Part shown: positions 17,390 through 26,254 of the stretch, piece after piece | Position numbering within the stretch: the stretch's first letter is position 1 | How the letters are laid out: each line of letters starts with the position of its first letter | Assembly: GCA_040772545.1 (NCBI GenBank) | Contig: JAXGXY010000003.1 | Span: 1-64,000, forward strand | Source of the DNA: UBA1431 sp002329665 | GTDB taxonomy: Bacteria > Bacillota > Clostridia > Christensenellales > UBA1431 | Direction: 5' to 3' | DNA length: 64,000 nt | Translations under genes and position numbers: made by a program | The notes under the pieces: model-generated | The model's input: the letters and a program-made list of their open reading frames with translations, nothing else | Databases searched by the model: none | Told to the model about the DNA's origin: nothing

Positions 17390-18238
17390 TCAAACCGAAA
17401 GGAATTCGAGCACTGTCTCGTTGAATTTTTCGAATTTCTCCTCGTGCAGCATGTGTCCGCAGTTGCGGATCGTAATGAGTTCCGAGTTTTTCAGCGCGGA
17501 ATGGAACAGTTCCGCCATCGCTATGACGTGCCACTGGTCGTCCTCGCCCCAGAACATGAGCACGGGGTGTTCCACCAGGCGCAGGTTTTCCAGGACGCCC
17601 GCGTCGTCGTACGCGCCGATGCAGCGCAGTATCACCGATTTCGCTTCGCCGGACATGAGCGGCCGCGTGTATTCCTCCACTATTTTGTCCTCCACGCCGG
17701 TCTGGTCGAAATACGTCTCTTCGAGCAGCCTGCGAACCGTGGACTGGTTCAGCATGCCGATAAAGACCTTCCCGAAAAAGGAACTGCCCAGCATGCGCAC
17801 ATAGAACGGGTGGTTCTTGGTCATCCCGCCGGGCGAGATGATCACCGCTTTCTCCGCCCGTTCGGGATTGCGGATCATAAAATCCAGCGCGAACGTCCCG
17901 CCGGTTCCAAAGCCGATGATATGCGCCCTTTCTATCCGCAAGGCGTCCATGAACGCCAGGATCATGTTCGCATGGTCGCTGATAGTGTATTCTATATCGG
18001 GCTTATCCGAGTACCCGTGCCCAAGGAGATCCGGCGCGTAGACGTGGAAATGCTCCGAAAGCGCCTCGATATTGTTTCGCCAGGTATAGAGAGACTGCCC
18101 CACCCCGTGGACCAGCACGACGGGAAAGCCCTCCCCCTTCTCGATATAATGCATCCGGATGCCTTCCAGGTCGATATACTCCCCGATATTCGCATTGTTC
18201 ACAAAGGGACACTCCGCCCTCATGATAGAATCTGCCAT
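17390..18238 (-). CDS. Alpha/beta-hydrolase-fold protein lacking the nucleophile serine
   Basis: 282 residues with a full alpha/beta-hydrolase layout: oxyanion region VLVHGVGQSLYTW, then the nucleophile elbow, an Asp in FWGEDDQWH and the late His in NCGHMLHEE. The elbow reads HIIGFGTGGTF, so the position that is Ser in GxSxG is Gly (codon GGA). The DNA is unambiguous. Either the protein is a non-hydrolytic member of the superfamily or uses a different chemistry. ATG follows AGGGGG at 5 bases. Stands alone between DUF951 and rrf2. Confidence 0.85.
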   Translation of the reverse strand: MADSIMRAECPFVNNANIGEYIDLEGIRMHYIEKGEGFPVVLVHGVGQSLYTWRNNIEALSEHFHVYAPDLLGHGYSDKPDIEYTISDHANMILAFMDALRIERAHIIGFGTGGTFALDFMIRNPERAEKAVIISPGGMTKNHPFYVRMLGSSFFGKVFIGMLNQSTVRRLLEETYFDQTGVEDKIVEEYTRPLMSGEAKSVILRCIGAYDDAGVLENLRLVEHPVLMFWGEDDQWHVIAMAELFHSALKNSELITIRNCGHMLHEEKFEKFNETVLEFLSV

Positions 18239-18307
18239 TCGTACCCCCTAAGAACTCGTCTTTGGCCGCGTCCCTGCGGCCGGCAGCAGCTTCGGTCCTA
18301 GAAGTTT

Positions 18308-18336
18308 ATCATACCCTCTTTCAGCGTGTTTATCAA
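18308..18336 (-). promoter_or_regulatory. Promoter of the alpha/beta-hydrolase-fold gene
   Basis: On the minus strand TTGATA, 17-bp spacer, TATGAT, ending about 70 bases before the start codon at 18238. Confidence 0.6.
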
Positions 18337-18408
18337 GCGTTGACAAACCGCATATTCTATCCTTGACAAAGCGCGGTCCCCGCCCGGACGGTATGTATGA
18401 CCCGTTTT

Positions 18409-18840
18409 TCAGGACGCTTGTTCCATTTTCTGTTTGTCGAAAAGCAGTTTTTCGATGGTGATCGCCTCCAGGGCGTCTGTCAGGACCTTCTGCACGCCCG
18501 CAAGCGCGGTGTTCACCACGCATTTGTCGGCATGGTTCCGGTTGCAGTTCCGCTTTTCGAGCAGGCAGCGGTTGATCGCGATCGGGCCGTCCACGACTTC
18601 GATGATCTCCCGCATCGTGATGTCCGAGGCGGCCTTGTTCAGGGCGTATCCACCGTTGACGCCGCGATAGGCGCAGGTGATGCCGCTTTTGGTGAGCTTG
18701 TTGAGCGTCTTGAGAGTAAACTGCACCGAAATGTTCATCACCTCGGAGATGGAGCGCGCGGTGCATCTCTCCCCTTCAGGTATACCCGCGAGATGTAAGA
18801 TGACCCTAAAAGCGTTGTCGGCCTCCTGTGTAATACGCAT
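18409..18840 (-). CDS. Rrf2-family transcriptional regulator
   Basis: 143 residues. The winged-helix domain begins MRITQEADNAFRVIL and contains SISEVMNISVQFTLKTLNKL as recognition region; three cysteines at about 92, 99 and 107 (RCLLEKRNC...DKC) match the Fe-S cluster ligands of IscR/NsrR/RsrR-type sensors. The start is the ATG 10 bases after GGGGGA; an earlier ATG overlaps that site. Divergent to the hydA operon, so it probably senses redox or Fe-S status and controls hydrogenase expression and its own. Confidence 0.9.
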   Translation of the reverse strand: MRITQEADNAFRVILHLAGIPEGERCTARSISEVMNISVQFTLKTLNKLTKSGITCAYRGVNGGYALNKAASDITMREIIEVVDGPIAINRCLLEKRNCNRNHADKCVVNTALAGVQKVLTDALEAITIEKLLFDKQKMEQAS

Positions 18841-19387
18841 GAGCATTGGTTCCCCCATTTCTTAATTGTGTACCCAAATTGATTGGTTATATTTATCGAA
18901 ACATTCCTATGTATGTATAACAAATCTTATACTAGCCGATTAATCCTGATTTTGTCAATTATAATTAGTATTCAAGCATTCAATTAAAATAACTCCCGGG
19001 AACGCACACGCAAACGATCTTATACCGTTGATCTTGCCGTGTGCGCGCTTACGTTTGGCCGGTTTCCCGCAGATGGAATTATAAGTTGTCATATATATTC
19101 TTATATTATTATAGTCTTTTTTGCAATGCTAAATTGGAATAAATACGTAAATATGGTTTGGTATGCCCAAAATAGTCGAGGGTCCGTAAAAAAGGACCGC
19201 GCCATCCTCGCTGGCGGTGCCGGTCCGGATTTCACGCCTTAACGGTCCGGCGCAACCAAAAATGACCACGGCCCTTCCGTCCACCGTCCGTTGCGGCCGC
19301 TGCCCGGCAGTAAAGAAACGCGTCCCAGTGGCGTGCTGCGCCCCGGTTTGGCGCAGGCTGCAGGCATGAAACGCGGTTGATAAATTC
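18841..19387. other. Divergent regulatory region between rrf2 and hydA
   Basis: More than 500 bases without a supportable gene. The first 300 bases are AT-rich, unlike the rest of the window. The part nearer hydA has small hairpins, such as CTGCGCC...GGCGCAG at 19343-19363 and GGTCC...GGACC near 19180. Rrf2 operators would be expected here but I cannot assign a dyad. Confidence 0.5.
18929..18958 (-). promoter_or_regulatory. Promoter of rrf2
   Basis: Minus strand: TTGACA (18958-18953), 18-bp spacer, TAGTAT (18934-18929), about 90 bases upstream of the rrf2 start. Confidence 0.6.
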
Positions 19388-19416
19388 TTGACAAATGCAC
19401 GTGTTCTATATAATAT
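19388..19416 (+). promoter_or_regulatory. Promoter of the hydA operon
   Basis: TTGACA at 19388-19393, 17 bp, TAATAT at 19411-19416; an overlapping TATAAT at 19409-19414 would have a 15-bp spacer. It leaves a leader of about 150 nt before the GTG start. Confidence 0.65.
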
Positions 19417-19571
19417 TGTAAATGGCCTGTATATACAAGTGTTTTTACAGGGACGTATGGGATAAAACGCAGATTCGAAACCGAGGACAACCGTTTGTGC
19501 AGCGTTTTGAACCGCGGTGTAAATGTCAGCTTAGCCGTCAGAATTTTTTCACTGCAAAGGAGAGATCGAGA

Positions 19572-21314
19572 GTGGTAACTTTAACCATCGATGGCAAGAG
19601 CGTTCAAGTGCCCGAGAACACGACGGTGCTTGAAGCCGCCCGCCAGGTAGGGATCAAGATCCCGACGCTTTGCTACCTTAAGGACGTCAACCAGATCGGC
19701 GCGTGCCGCATGTGCGTCGTTGAGGTGGCCCGTGCGCGCAGCCTCCAGGCCGCGTGCGTACTGCCCGTTTCCGAAGGAATGGAAGTCTTCACGCACACGC
19801 CGGACGTCGTAAACGCGCGCCGCGTGAACCTGGAACTCATTCTTTCGAATCACGACCGCCGGTGCCTCGAATGCACGCGCAACCGCACATGCGAACTTCA
19901 GGCGCTCGCGGATGAACTCAATATTGACGAGATCCCGTATCAGGGGACGATGATCGACCGCCCCATCGATACGCTTTCTCCTTCGATAGAACGCGACCCC
20001 AACAAGTGCATCCTGTGCCGCCGCTGCGTCGCGACCTGCCATGACGTGCAGAAAGTCGGCGTCATCGGCCCGACGGGCCGCGGGTTCAGGACCACCATCG
20101 AACCCGTTTTCGGGCGCAGCATCAGCGAAGTCCCCTGCATCAACTGCGGGCAGTGTATCGCGGCCTGCCCCGTCGGCGCGCTCAGGGAAAAGGACAACAC
20201 CAAACACGTGTGGGCCGCGCTGAAGGACCCCAAAAAGCACGTGGTCGTACAGACGGCACCCGCCGTGCGCGCCGCGCTGGGCGAGGAATTCGGCATGCCC
20301 ATGGGCTCGAGCGTGACCGGCAAGATGGCCGCGGCGCTGCGCATGATCGGCTTTGACAAGGTCTTTGATACCGACTTCGGCGCGGACCTCACGATCATGG
20401 AAGAGGGCACCGAACTGCTCCAGCGAATTAAGAATGGCGGGAAGCTCCCGCTGATAACGTCCTGCAGCCCCGGCTGGATCAAGTTCTGTGAACACTATTA
20501 CCCGGAACTTTTAGACAATCTCTCCACCTGTAAGTCCCCGCACGAGATGCTCGGGGCCGTCATCAAGTCCTACTACGCCGAGAAAAACGGCATCGACCCG
20601 GCCGACATCGTGGTGGTCTCGATCATGCCCTGCACCGCCAAGAAGTACGAGCGCCAGCGCCCCGAACTCGCAAGCACCGGCTACGCCGACGTGGATTACG
20701 TGCTCACCACGCGCGAACTCGGCAAGCTCATCAAACAGGCGGGAATCGACTTCGCGAACCTGCCCGACGAAAAATTCGACGAAATGCTGGGCGACTCCAC
20801 CGGCGCAGCCGCCATCTTCGGCGCGACCGGCGGCGTGATGGAAGCCGCGATTAGGACCGTGGCCGACATCCTCACGGGAGAAGACCTCGAGAACATTGAA
20901 TACACGGCGGTCAGGGGGACGGAAGCCATCAAGGAGGCCACCGTCAACATCGCCGGCATGGACGTCAAGGTCGCGGTCGCCCACGGGACGGGCAATGCGC
21001 GCCCTCTCCTCGACAAGATCAAGGCGGGCGAAGGCGGCTACCATTTCGTCGAGATCATGGGGTGCCCGGGCGGCTGCGTGACCGGCGGCGGACAGCCGTT
21101 CGTGAGCGCGCAGAAGAAGATGGACACCGATGTCGCGAAGATGCGGGCAAAGGCCCTTTACGACGAGGACGAGGACATGCCGCTTCGGAAGTCGCACAAG
21201 AACCCGTCGGTTCAAAAGCTCTACGAGGAATACTTCGGCGAGCCCTGCGGCCACAGGTCCCACGATCTGCTGCACACGCACTACATGGAACGCCCCAAAT
21301 ACGCTGTGAAGTAA
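19572..21314 (+). CDS. hydA: [FeFe]-hydrogenase, monomeric four-cluster type (HydA/HndD)
   Basis: Catalyses H2 evolution from reduced ferredoxin, or H2 oxidation; 580 residues as in clostridial CpI. In order: N-terminal [2Fe-2S] Cys 34/45/48/62, His-ligated [4Fe-4S] (HDRRCLECTRNRTC, His 94), two 4Fe-4S motifs (CILCRRCVATC, CINCGQCIAACP) and the H-cluster motifs TSCSPGWIKFC, MPCTAKKYE and MGCPGGCVTGGGQP. Start is GTG 9 bases after AAGGAG; upstream in-frame ATG at 19422 adds 50 residues without similarity. Leads an apparent operon with nfnA and nfnB homologues and lies opposite an Fe-S regulator gene. Confidence 0.97.
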   Translation: MVTLTIDGKSVQVPENTTVLEAARQVGIKIPTLCYLKDVNQIGACRMCVVEVARARSLQAACVLPVSEGMEVFTHTPDVVNARRVNLELILSNHDRRCLECTRNRTCELQALADELNIDEIPYQGTMIDRPIDTLSPSIERDPNKCILCRRCVATCHDVQKVGVIGPTGRGFRTTIEPVFGRSISEVPCINCGQCIAACPVGALREKDNTKHVWAALKDPKKHVVVQTAPAVRAALGEEFGMPMGSSVTGKMAAALRMIGFDKVFDTDFGADLTIMEEGTELLQRIKNGGKLPLITSCSPGWIKFCEHYYPELLDNLSTCKSPHEMLGAVIKSYYAEKNGIDPADIVVVSIMPCTAKKYERQRPELASTGYADVDYVLTTRELGKLIKQAGIDFANLPDEKFDEMLGDSTGAAAIFGATGGVMEAAIRTVADILTGEDLENIEYTAVRGTEAIKEATVNIAGMDVKVAVAHGTGNARPLLDKIKAGEGGYHFVEIMGCPGGCVTGGGQPFVSAQKKMDTDVAKMRAKALYDEDEDMPLRKSHKNPSVQKLYEEYFGEPCGHRSHDLLHTHYMERPKYAVK

Positions 21315-21337
21315 ACCGGGGGAAAAACCAAAACGTT

Positions 21338-21384
21338 AGAGCAGCCGGTGTCTGGCCTTAACGGGGGCAGCCGTCGGCTGCTCT
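21338..21384 (+). other. Hairpin between hydA and nfnA
   Basis: A 10-bp stem AGAGCAGCCG / CGGCTGCTCT closes a 27-nt loop about 25 bases after the hydA stop. There is no T-run, so a processing or partial-termination element is as likely as a terminator. The remaining 220 bases to nfnA hold no gene. Confidence 0.5.
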
Positions 21385-21607
21385 TAGCATGCACGGGATC
21401 GGGCAAAAGGCCCGGCGCGGGGGCGGCGCGTGCCGCCGCCCTGCCGATTTGAAGTTTGGCCGGGCAGGACAAAAAGGACCAAACCCAGTTTTTTTCATTG
21501 CATTCATACGTGCCGAGGCACTAGAATAGAAGGGACGGAATTTAGCGGATTTTTCGGTCCGTAGGATTTATAGATTTAATCATTCATACGGAGGTGTATG
21601 CGTACCC

Positions 21608-22453
21608 ATGCATAAAATATTGACAAAAAAAGTGCTTAACGAACAGGTCATACTGATGGAACTCGAGGCGCCCAGGGTCGCGAAGAAATGCAAGCCCGGC
21701 CAGTTCGTCATCCTGCGGGTGAACGAGCAGGGCGAGCGGATCCCTCTGACCATCGCCGATTTCGACCGCGAAAAAGGCACGGTGACCATCATCTTCCAGA
21801 TCGTCGGCAAGACGACGATGCTGCTAGCCGAGCAGGAGGAAAACGGCTTCGTTTCCGACATCGTCGGTCCGCTGGGCAACGCGTCCGACCTTAACGGCGT
21901 CCGGAAGGCCGCAGTCATCGGCGGCGGGCTGGGCAGCGCCATCGCGTACCCGCAGGCCAAGGCCCTGCACAAGATGGGCGCCGAAGTGGAGATCATCGCC
22001 GGGTTTCGCACGAAGGACCTCGTCATCCTCGAGGATGAGATGCGCGCGGTGAGCGACCAGCTCTTCGTGATGACCGACGACGGCTCCTACGGCGAGCACG
22101 GGCTGGTCACCGACAAGCTGAAAGAGCGCATAGACGGCGGCGCGGGCTACGACACGGTGATCGCCATAGGTCCGCTTATCATGATGAAATTCGTGGCCAA
22201 GCTGACCAAGGAATACGGGATCCGCACCGTTGTGAGCATGAACCCCGTGATGATCGACGGCACGGGCATGTGCGGCGGCTGCCGCGTGTCGGTGGGCGGC
22301 GAAACGAAGTTCGCCTGCGTCGACGGCCCCGAATTCGACGGCCACCTGATCGATTTCGACGAAGTGATACGCCGCACGTCGATGTACAGGGAACAGGAAC
22401 AGGAAGCGGTAAGGCGGCATAAATGCAGATTGGAGGACGCGATAGATGGCTGA
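21608..22453 (+). CDS. nfnA: NADH-dependent ferredoxin:NADP+ oxidoreductase subunit A-like (FAD/NAD-binding, 2Fe-2S)
   Basis: 281 residues of the PyrK/NfnA family: FAD-binding beta-barrel (RIPLTIADF, about 48-56), NAD-binding fold (AVIGGGLGSAIAYPQAKAL) and a C-terminal [2Fe-2S] site DGTGMCGGCRVSV...FAC with the Asp-Cys-Cys-Cys set. In NfnAB this subunit carries NAD(H)-linked FAD and the small subunit's cluster. ATG lies 12 bases after GGAGGT. Overlaps the next gene by 8 bases. The context with nfnB supports an NfnAB-type complex. Confidence 0.92.
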   Translation: MHKILTKKVLNEQVILMELEAPRVAKKCKPGQFVILRVNEQGERIPLTIADFDREKGTVTIIFQIVGKTTMLLAEQEENGFVSDIVGPLGNASDLNGVRKAAVIGGGLGSAIAYPQAKALHKMGAEVEIIAGFRTKDLVILEDEMRAVSDQLFVMTDDGSYGEHGLVTDKLKERIDGGAGYDTVIAIGPLIMMKFVAKLTKEYGIRTVVSMNPVMIDGTGMCGGCRVSVGGETKFACVDGPEFDGHLIDFDEVIRRTSMYREQEQEAVRRHKCRLEDAIDG

Positions 22454-23846
22454 ACGGAACATGTCTTTAACCAAAAACCCTATGCCCGAGCAGGACCCCG
22501 ACGTACGGAACAAGAATTTCGACGAGGTCGCGAAGGGATACACGGAAGAAATGGCCGTGTCCGAAGCCATGCGCTGCCTGAACTGCAAGAAACCCTCCTG
22601 CGTCGCCGGCTGCCCCGTGAACGTGAAAATACCGGAGTTCATCAAGTGCATCCAGGAACGCCGGTTCAAGGACGCCTACCTGACTCTCAAGCAGACCAAC
22701 TCCCTCCCCGCCGTATGCGGCAGGGTATGCCCGCAGGAGACGCAGTGCGAGGCCGTGTGCGTGCGCGGCAAGAAGGGCGAGCCGGTGGCCATTGGCAGGC
22801 TCGAGCGGTTCGCGGCCGACTGGTACCTGAACAACTGCGATGAGAAGAGCGAAAGATCCGAGACCAACGGCCATAAGGTCGCTGTGCTGGGCTCGGGCCC
22901 GGCCGGGCTGACCTGCGCGGGCGACCTGGCGCAGATGGGGTACGACGTCACGGTGTTCGAGGCGTTTCACGCGCCCGGCGGCGTGCTCATCTACGGCATC
23001 CCCGAATTCAGGCTCCCCAAGGCGATCGTGCGCCACGAGATCGAGAAGCTCGAGGAAGCCGGCGTGAAGATCGAGACCAACACGATCGCCGGCAAGGCCG
23101 TCTCGATTGACGAGCTGTTCGAAGAGGGCTACGAGGCCGTGTTCATCGGCACGGGCGCGGGCCTTCCCATGTTCATGCACATAGAGGGCGAGAACCTCAA
23201 CGGCGTGTTCTCGGCCAACGAGTACCTCACCAGGGTCAATCTAATGAAGGCGTACCGCGACGATTACGACACGCCCGTGTACCGGGCGAAGACCGTGGCC
23301 GTCGTGGGCGGCGGGAACGTCGCCATGGACTCCGCGCGCTGCGCCAAGCGCCTCGGGGCAGACACCGTTTACATCGTATACCGCCGCAGCGAACAGGAGA
23401 TGCCCGCAAGGGCCGAAGAGGTCCACCACGCGAAGGAAGAGGGGATCGTTTTCAAACTCCTGTGCAACCCGGTGCGCATCCTCGGCGACGACAAGGGCTG
23501 GGTCAAAGGCATCGAATGCGTGGAGATGGAACTGGGCGAGCCGGACGCATCGGGCAGGCGCAGGCCCATCCCCAAGGAAGGAAGCGAATTCACGCTCGAC
23601 GTCGACTGCGTCGTTATGGCCATCGGCACCTCCCCGAACCCGACGGTCACCAAGGCCACCGGCGGCCTTGAGACCACCAGGCGCGGCTGCATCGTCGCGG
23701 ACGAGGAGACCGGCCAAACGTCGATCGAGGGCGTGTACGCGGGAGGCGACGCCGTGACCGGCGCGGCCACCGTCATACTCGCGATGGGCGCGGGCAAGAA
23801 GGCCGCAAAAGCGATCGACGAGTACATCAAAGGGAAAACCGAGTAA
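22446..23846 (+). CDS. nfnB: NfnB / glutamate synthase small-subunit-like flavoprotein
   Basis: 466 residues: N-terminal helical domain with two [4Fe-4S] sites (CLNCKKPSCVAGCPV and CGRVCPQETQCEAVC), FAD fold (VAVLGSGPAGLTCAGDLA), NADPH fold (VAVVGGGNVAMDSARCA) and the C-terminal GDAVTGAATVILAMGAGKKAA FAD loop. With NfnA it would form the flavin-based electron-bifurcating transhydrogenase coupling NADH, NADPH and ferredoxin. The alternative, a stand-alone homotetrameric glutamate synthase, is less likely given the overlapping nfnA and no GltB. Confidence 0.92.
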   Translation: MAERNMSLTKNPMPEQDPDVRNKNFDEVAKGYTEEMAVSEAMRCLNCKKPSCVAGCPVNVKIPEFIKCIQERRFKDAYLTLKQTNSLPAVCGRVCPQETQCEAVCVRGKKGEPVAIGRLERFAADWYLNNCDEKSERSETNGHKVAVLGSGPAGLTCAGDLAQMGYDVTVFEAFHAPGGVLIYGIPEFRLPKAIVRHEIEKLEEAGVKIETNTIAGKAVSIDELFEEGYEAVFIGTGAGLPMFMHIEGENLNGVFSANEYLTRVNLMKAYRDDYDTPVYRAKTVAVVGGGNVAMDSARCAKRLGADTVYIVYRRSEQEMPARAEEVHHAKEEGIVFKLLCNPVRILGDDKGWVKGIECVEMELGEPDASGRRRPIPKEGSEFTLDVDCVVMAIGTSPNPTVTKATGGLETTRRGCIVADEETGQTSIEGVYAGGDAVTGAATVILAMGAGKKAAKAIDEYIKGKTE

Positions 23847-23862
23847 CACGGGAATCAAAAAA

Positions 23863-23893
23863 GCCGCGGGCATGCACTTGCCTGCGGCTTTTT
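23863..23893 (+). terminator. Terminator of the hydA-nfnAB operon
   Basis: 10-bp GC-rich stem (GCCGCGGGCA / TGCCTGCGGC, one G-T pair), 6-nt loop and five T residues, 16 bases past the nfnB stop. Confidence 0.9.
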
Positions 23894-23997
23894 CGCGCGG
23901 GTCACAGACGGGGCGCTCTTAACGGGGATTGCGCCCATACCAACCGTGGAGAGACGAAGCAAGCCGCTTGCCGATAACAGACCAAAGCGCGTGCCCG

Positions 23998-24831
23998 TCA
24001 CTCCCTCTTTAGCGTGATGTGGACGATCTGCGGCGGGGCGCAGAACCGCACGGGGAACACGGACACCCCCACGCCGTTGGTTACGATCAGCGTCGTGCCG
24101 TCCTTTTGGTACATCCCCGAGACGTACTTGCCGCCGGTGCGGGAGGGCACGACGAGCGGGACGAGGCCGAATAGCGTGACCTGACCGCCATGCGTATGCC
24201 CCGAAAGCATCAGATCCACCTTTTCGCTTTGCATCTGCTCGATATAGTCCGGATTATGGGACAGCAAGACGACGTAGTCCCCGTCCTTCGTCCCCCGTTG
24301 TACCGGCGTGATGTCGCATACGTCCGTGTCGAGGTCGCCGACCCCGGCGAGGGCGACGCGCCCCCGGCCGCGCTCCAGCCACAGCATCCGGTTGTCCACG
24401 AGCGTGATGCCGTGCCGGGCGGCTTCGGCGCGGCACAGGTCGGCGCCCATCCAGTTGTCGTGGTTGCCCAGCACGCCGTAAACGCCCATGGGCGCGCACA
24501 GCCCGCTCAGCGCCTCGAACGCGGGCGCGATATGCTTCGCATCGTAGCCCACGTAGTCGCCGCCGAGGAGCACGAGGTCGGGGCGCAGCGCGTTAACGCG
24601 CGCCACCATGTGCCTAACGGCCGAGAGCGGGAAATAATCGCCGAGGTGAAGGTCGGCCACGAACGCGATGCTGAGGCCGTCGAACGCTTCCGGTACCCGG
24701 GCAGAGCCCACCGTATACTCCCGCACCAAAAGCATGCGCGGCTCGATAAACGCGTACGCGCCCAGCGAAAGGACGAAGGCCAGCAGGAAGCAGGCCAGCC
24801 TCGTTTTATAGCTCGTTTTCTGTCCGTCCAT
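23998..24831 (-). CDS. Membrane-anchored calcineurin-like metallophosphoesterase (YkuE-like)
   Basis: 277 residues: one N-terminal TM helix (about 10-28) places the catalytic domain outside. All dimetal motifs are present: DLHLGD, GGDYVGYD, GNHDNWMG, LSHNPD and SGHTHGGQ. Family members near YkuE act on phospholipid headgroup or UDP-sugar-type substrates; the actual substrate is not evident. Divergent from the aldo/keto reductase. Confidence 0.9.
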   Translation of the reverse strand: MDGQKTSYKTRLACFLLAFVLSLGAYAFIEPRMLLVREYTVGSARVPEAFDGLSIAFVADLHLGDYFPLSAVRHMVARVNALRPDLVLLGGDYVGYDAKHIAPAFEALSGLCAPMGVYGVLGNHDNWMGADLCRAEAARHGITLVDNRMLWLERGRGRVALAGVGDLDTDVCDITPVQRGTKDGDYVVLLSHNPDYIEQMQSEKVDLMLSGHTHGGQVTLFGLVPLVVPSRTGGKYVSGMYQKDGTTLIVTNGVGVSVFPVRFCAPPQIVHITLKRE

Positions 24832-24998
24832 GATACCTCGCGCCGTTAGGGCCGGTTATTCTATGCTTATCATACCACGTTTGGCCCGGCCTAACACCTT
24901 CAAGCCCGACAGTAGGGCGGCAGCCCTCGTTATAAGGGACACCGGGCCGAGGGTGCGCTACCGTGTTGTGCGCCTGGTACAGGCCGTGCGCGCAGGTA

Positions 24999-25026
24999 TT
25001 GACGGGAGGCGCGGCGGCGGTATACT
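24999..25026 (+). promoter_or_regulatory. Promoter of the aldo/keto reductase gene
   Basis: TTGACG, 16-bp GC-rich spacer, TATACT; the start codon is 36 bases downstream. Confidence 0.7.
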
Positions 25027-25061
25027 GAAAACAGCGACATCTTTAGAAGGCGGGGCATAAG

Positions 25062-26174
25062 ATGCAATACACACAATTCGGCAACACGGGACTGAGGGTA
25101 TCGAGGTTTGGGCTCGGCTGCATGCGTTTCCCCGAGGACGAAAAGGACGCCATCGAGATGGTGCGGTACGCGATCGACCACGGCGTCAATTACGTCGACA
25201 CGGCCTACTCCTACGAAAACAGCGAGGCGATCACCGGGAAGGCGCTCAAAGACGGCTACAGGGAGAGGACCGTCCTCGCCACGAAGAGCCCAGTCTGGCT
25301 CGTGGAAAAACACGCGGACTTCGAAAAATACCTCGACGAAGAACTGCGCCGGCTGAAAACGGACCGCATCGACGTCTACCTCCTGCACAACCTTTCGCAC
25401 ACCCACTGGGAGCAGGTGAAGCGGTTCGACGGCCTTTCTTTCCTCGACAAGATGGTCGAAAAGGGAAAGATACTTTTCAAGGCCTTTTCCATCCACAACA
25501 CGCTCCCGGCGTTCATGCAGATCGTGGACGCCTGCGACTGGGACATGGCCCAGATACAGCTCAACATCCTCGACGAAAAACAGCAGGCAGGGATCGGGGG
25601 CCTGAAATACGGGGCCGCCAAAGGCCTGGCGATGGTCGTCATGGAGCCCCTGCGCGGCGGGAACCTGCTCAACGCCGTCCCTAAGGAGGTGCGCGATCTC
25701 CTCGCGCGGCATCCCGAGAAGCGGTCGCTCGTCGAATGGTGCTTCAGGTGGTTGTACGACAAGCCGGAAGTCTCCGTCATCCTCAGCGGCACGCGCACGC
25801 TCGAACAGCTCAAGGACAACCTGAGGATATTCGACCGCGCGCGGCCGGGCGTGATGTCCGGGGACGACCATCGGCTTATCGCGGAGATACGGGCCGCCTT
25901 CGAGGCGCAGCACAGCATCGGCTGCACAAGCTGCGGCTACTGCATGCCCTGCCCGAGCGGCGTGCGCATCCCGGAGGTTTTCAGGCTCTACAACAGCCAC
26001 CAACTGATGAAGCCGGGCAGCATCGATACGGTATTCTACAAGAAATCGATCGTCCCTATTAACGCCGGGGCGGACCAATGCATAGCCTGCGGCGAATGCG
26101 CCGGGCGCTGCCCGCAGTCGCTCGACATCCCCCAACTGCTCAAATTGGCCCATGCCGGCCTGACGGAAGAATAA
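25062..26174 (+). CDS. Aldo/keto reductase with C-terminal 4Fe-4S ferredoxin domain
   Basis: 370 residues. AKR TIM barrel with the tetrad visible: Asp in NYVDTAYSYE, Tyr in that segment, Lys in ATKSPVW and His in VYLLHNL. The C-terminal 90 residues carry two cysteine clusters: CTSCGYCMPCPSGV and CIACGECAGRCPQSLDIP, a ferredoxin-like extension common in anaerobes. Probably couples oxidation or reduction of an unknown carbonyl to ferredoxin or NAD(P)H. Ribosome site is modest (AAGGCGGGG). Single gene, followed by the hairpin-rich region. Confidence 0.9.
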   Translation: MQYTQFGNTGLRVSRFGLGCMRFPEDEKDAIEMVRYAIDHGVNYVDTAYSYENSEAITGKALKDGYRERTVLATKSPVWLVEKHADFEKYLDEELRRLKTDRIDVYLLHNLSHTHWEQVKRFDGLSFLDKMVEKGKILFKAFSIHNTLPAFMQIVDACDWDMAQIQLNILDEKQQAGIGGLKYGAAKGLAMVVMEPLRGGNLLNAVPKEVRDLLARHPEKRSLVEWCFRWLYDKPEVSVILSGTRTLEQLKDNLRIFDRARPGVMSGDDHRLIAEIRAAFEAQHSIGCTSCGYCMPCPSGVRIPEVFRLYNSHQLMKPGSIDTVFYKKSIVPINAGADQCIACGECAGRCPQSLDIPQLLKLAHAGLTEE

Positions 26175-26254
26175 AGAATGAATGATGCGGCTCCGGCGCG
26201 CCGGATGCAATGAAGCGCAAACGAGCCGCACGAAGGTTTGCGCCTGAATAAAAC

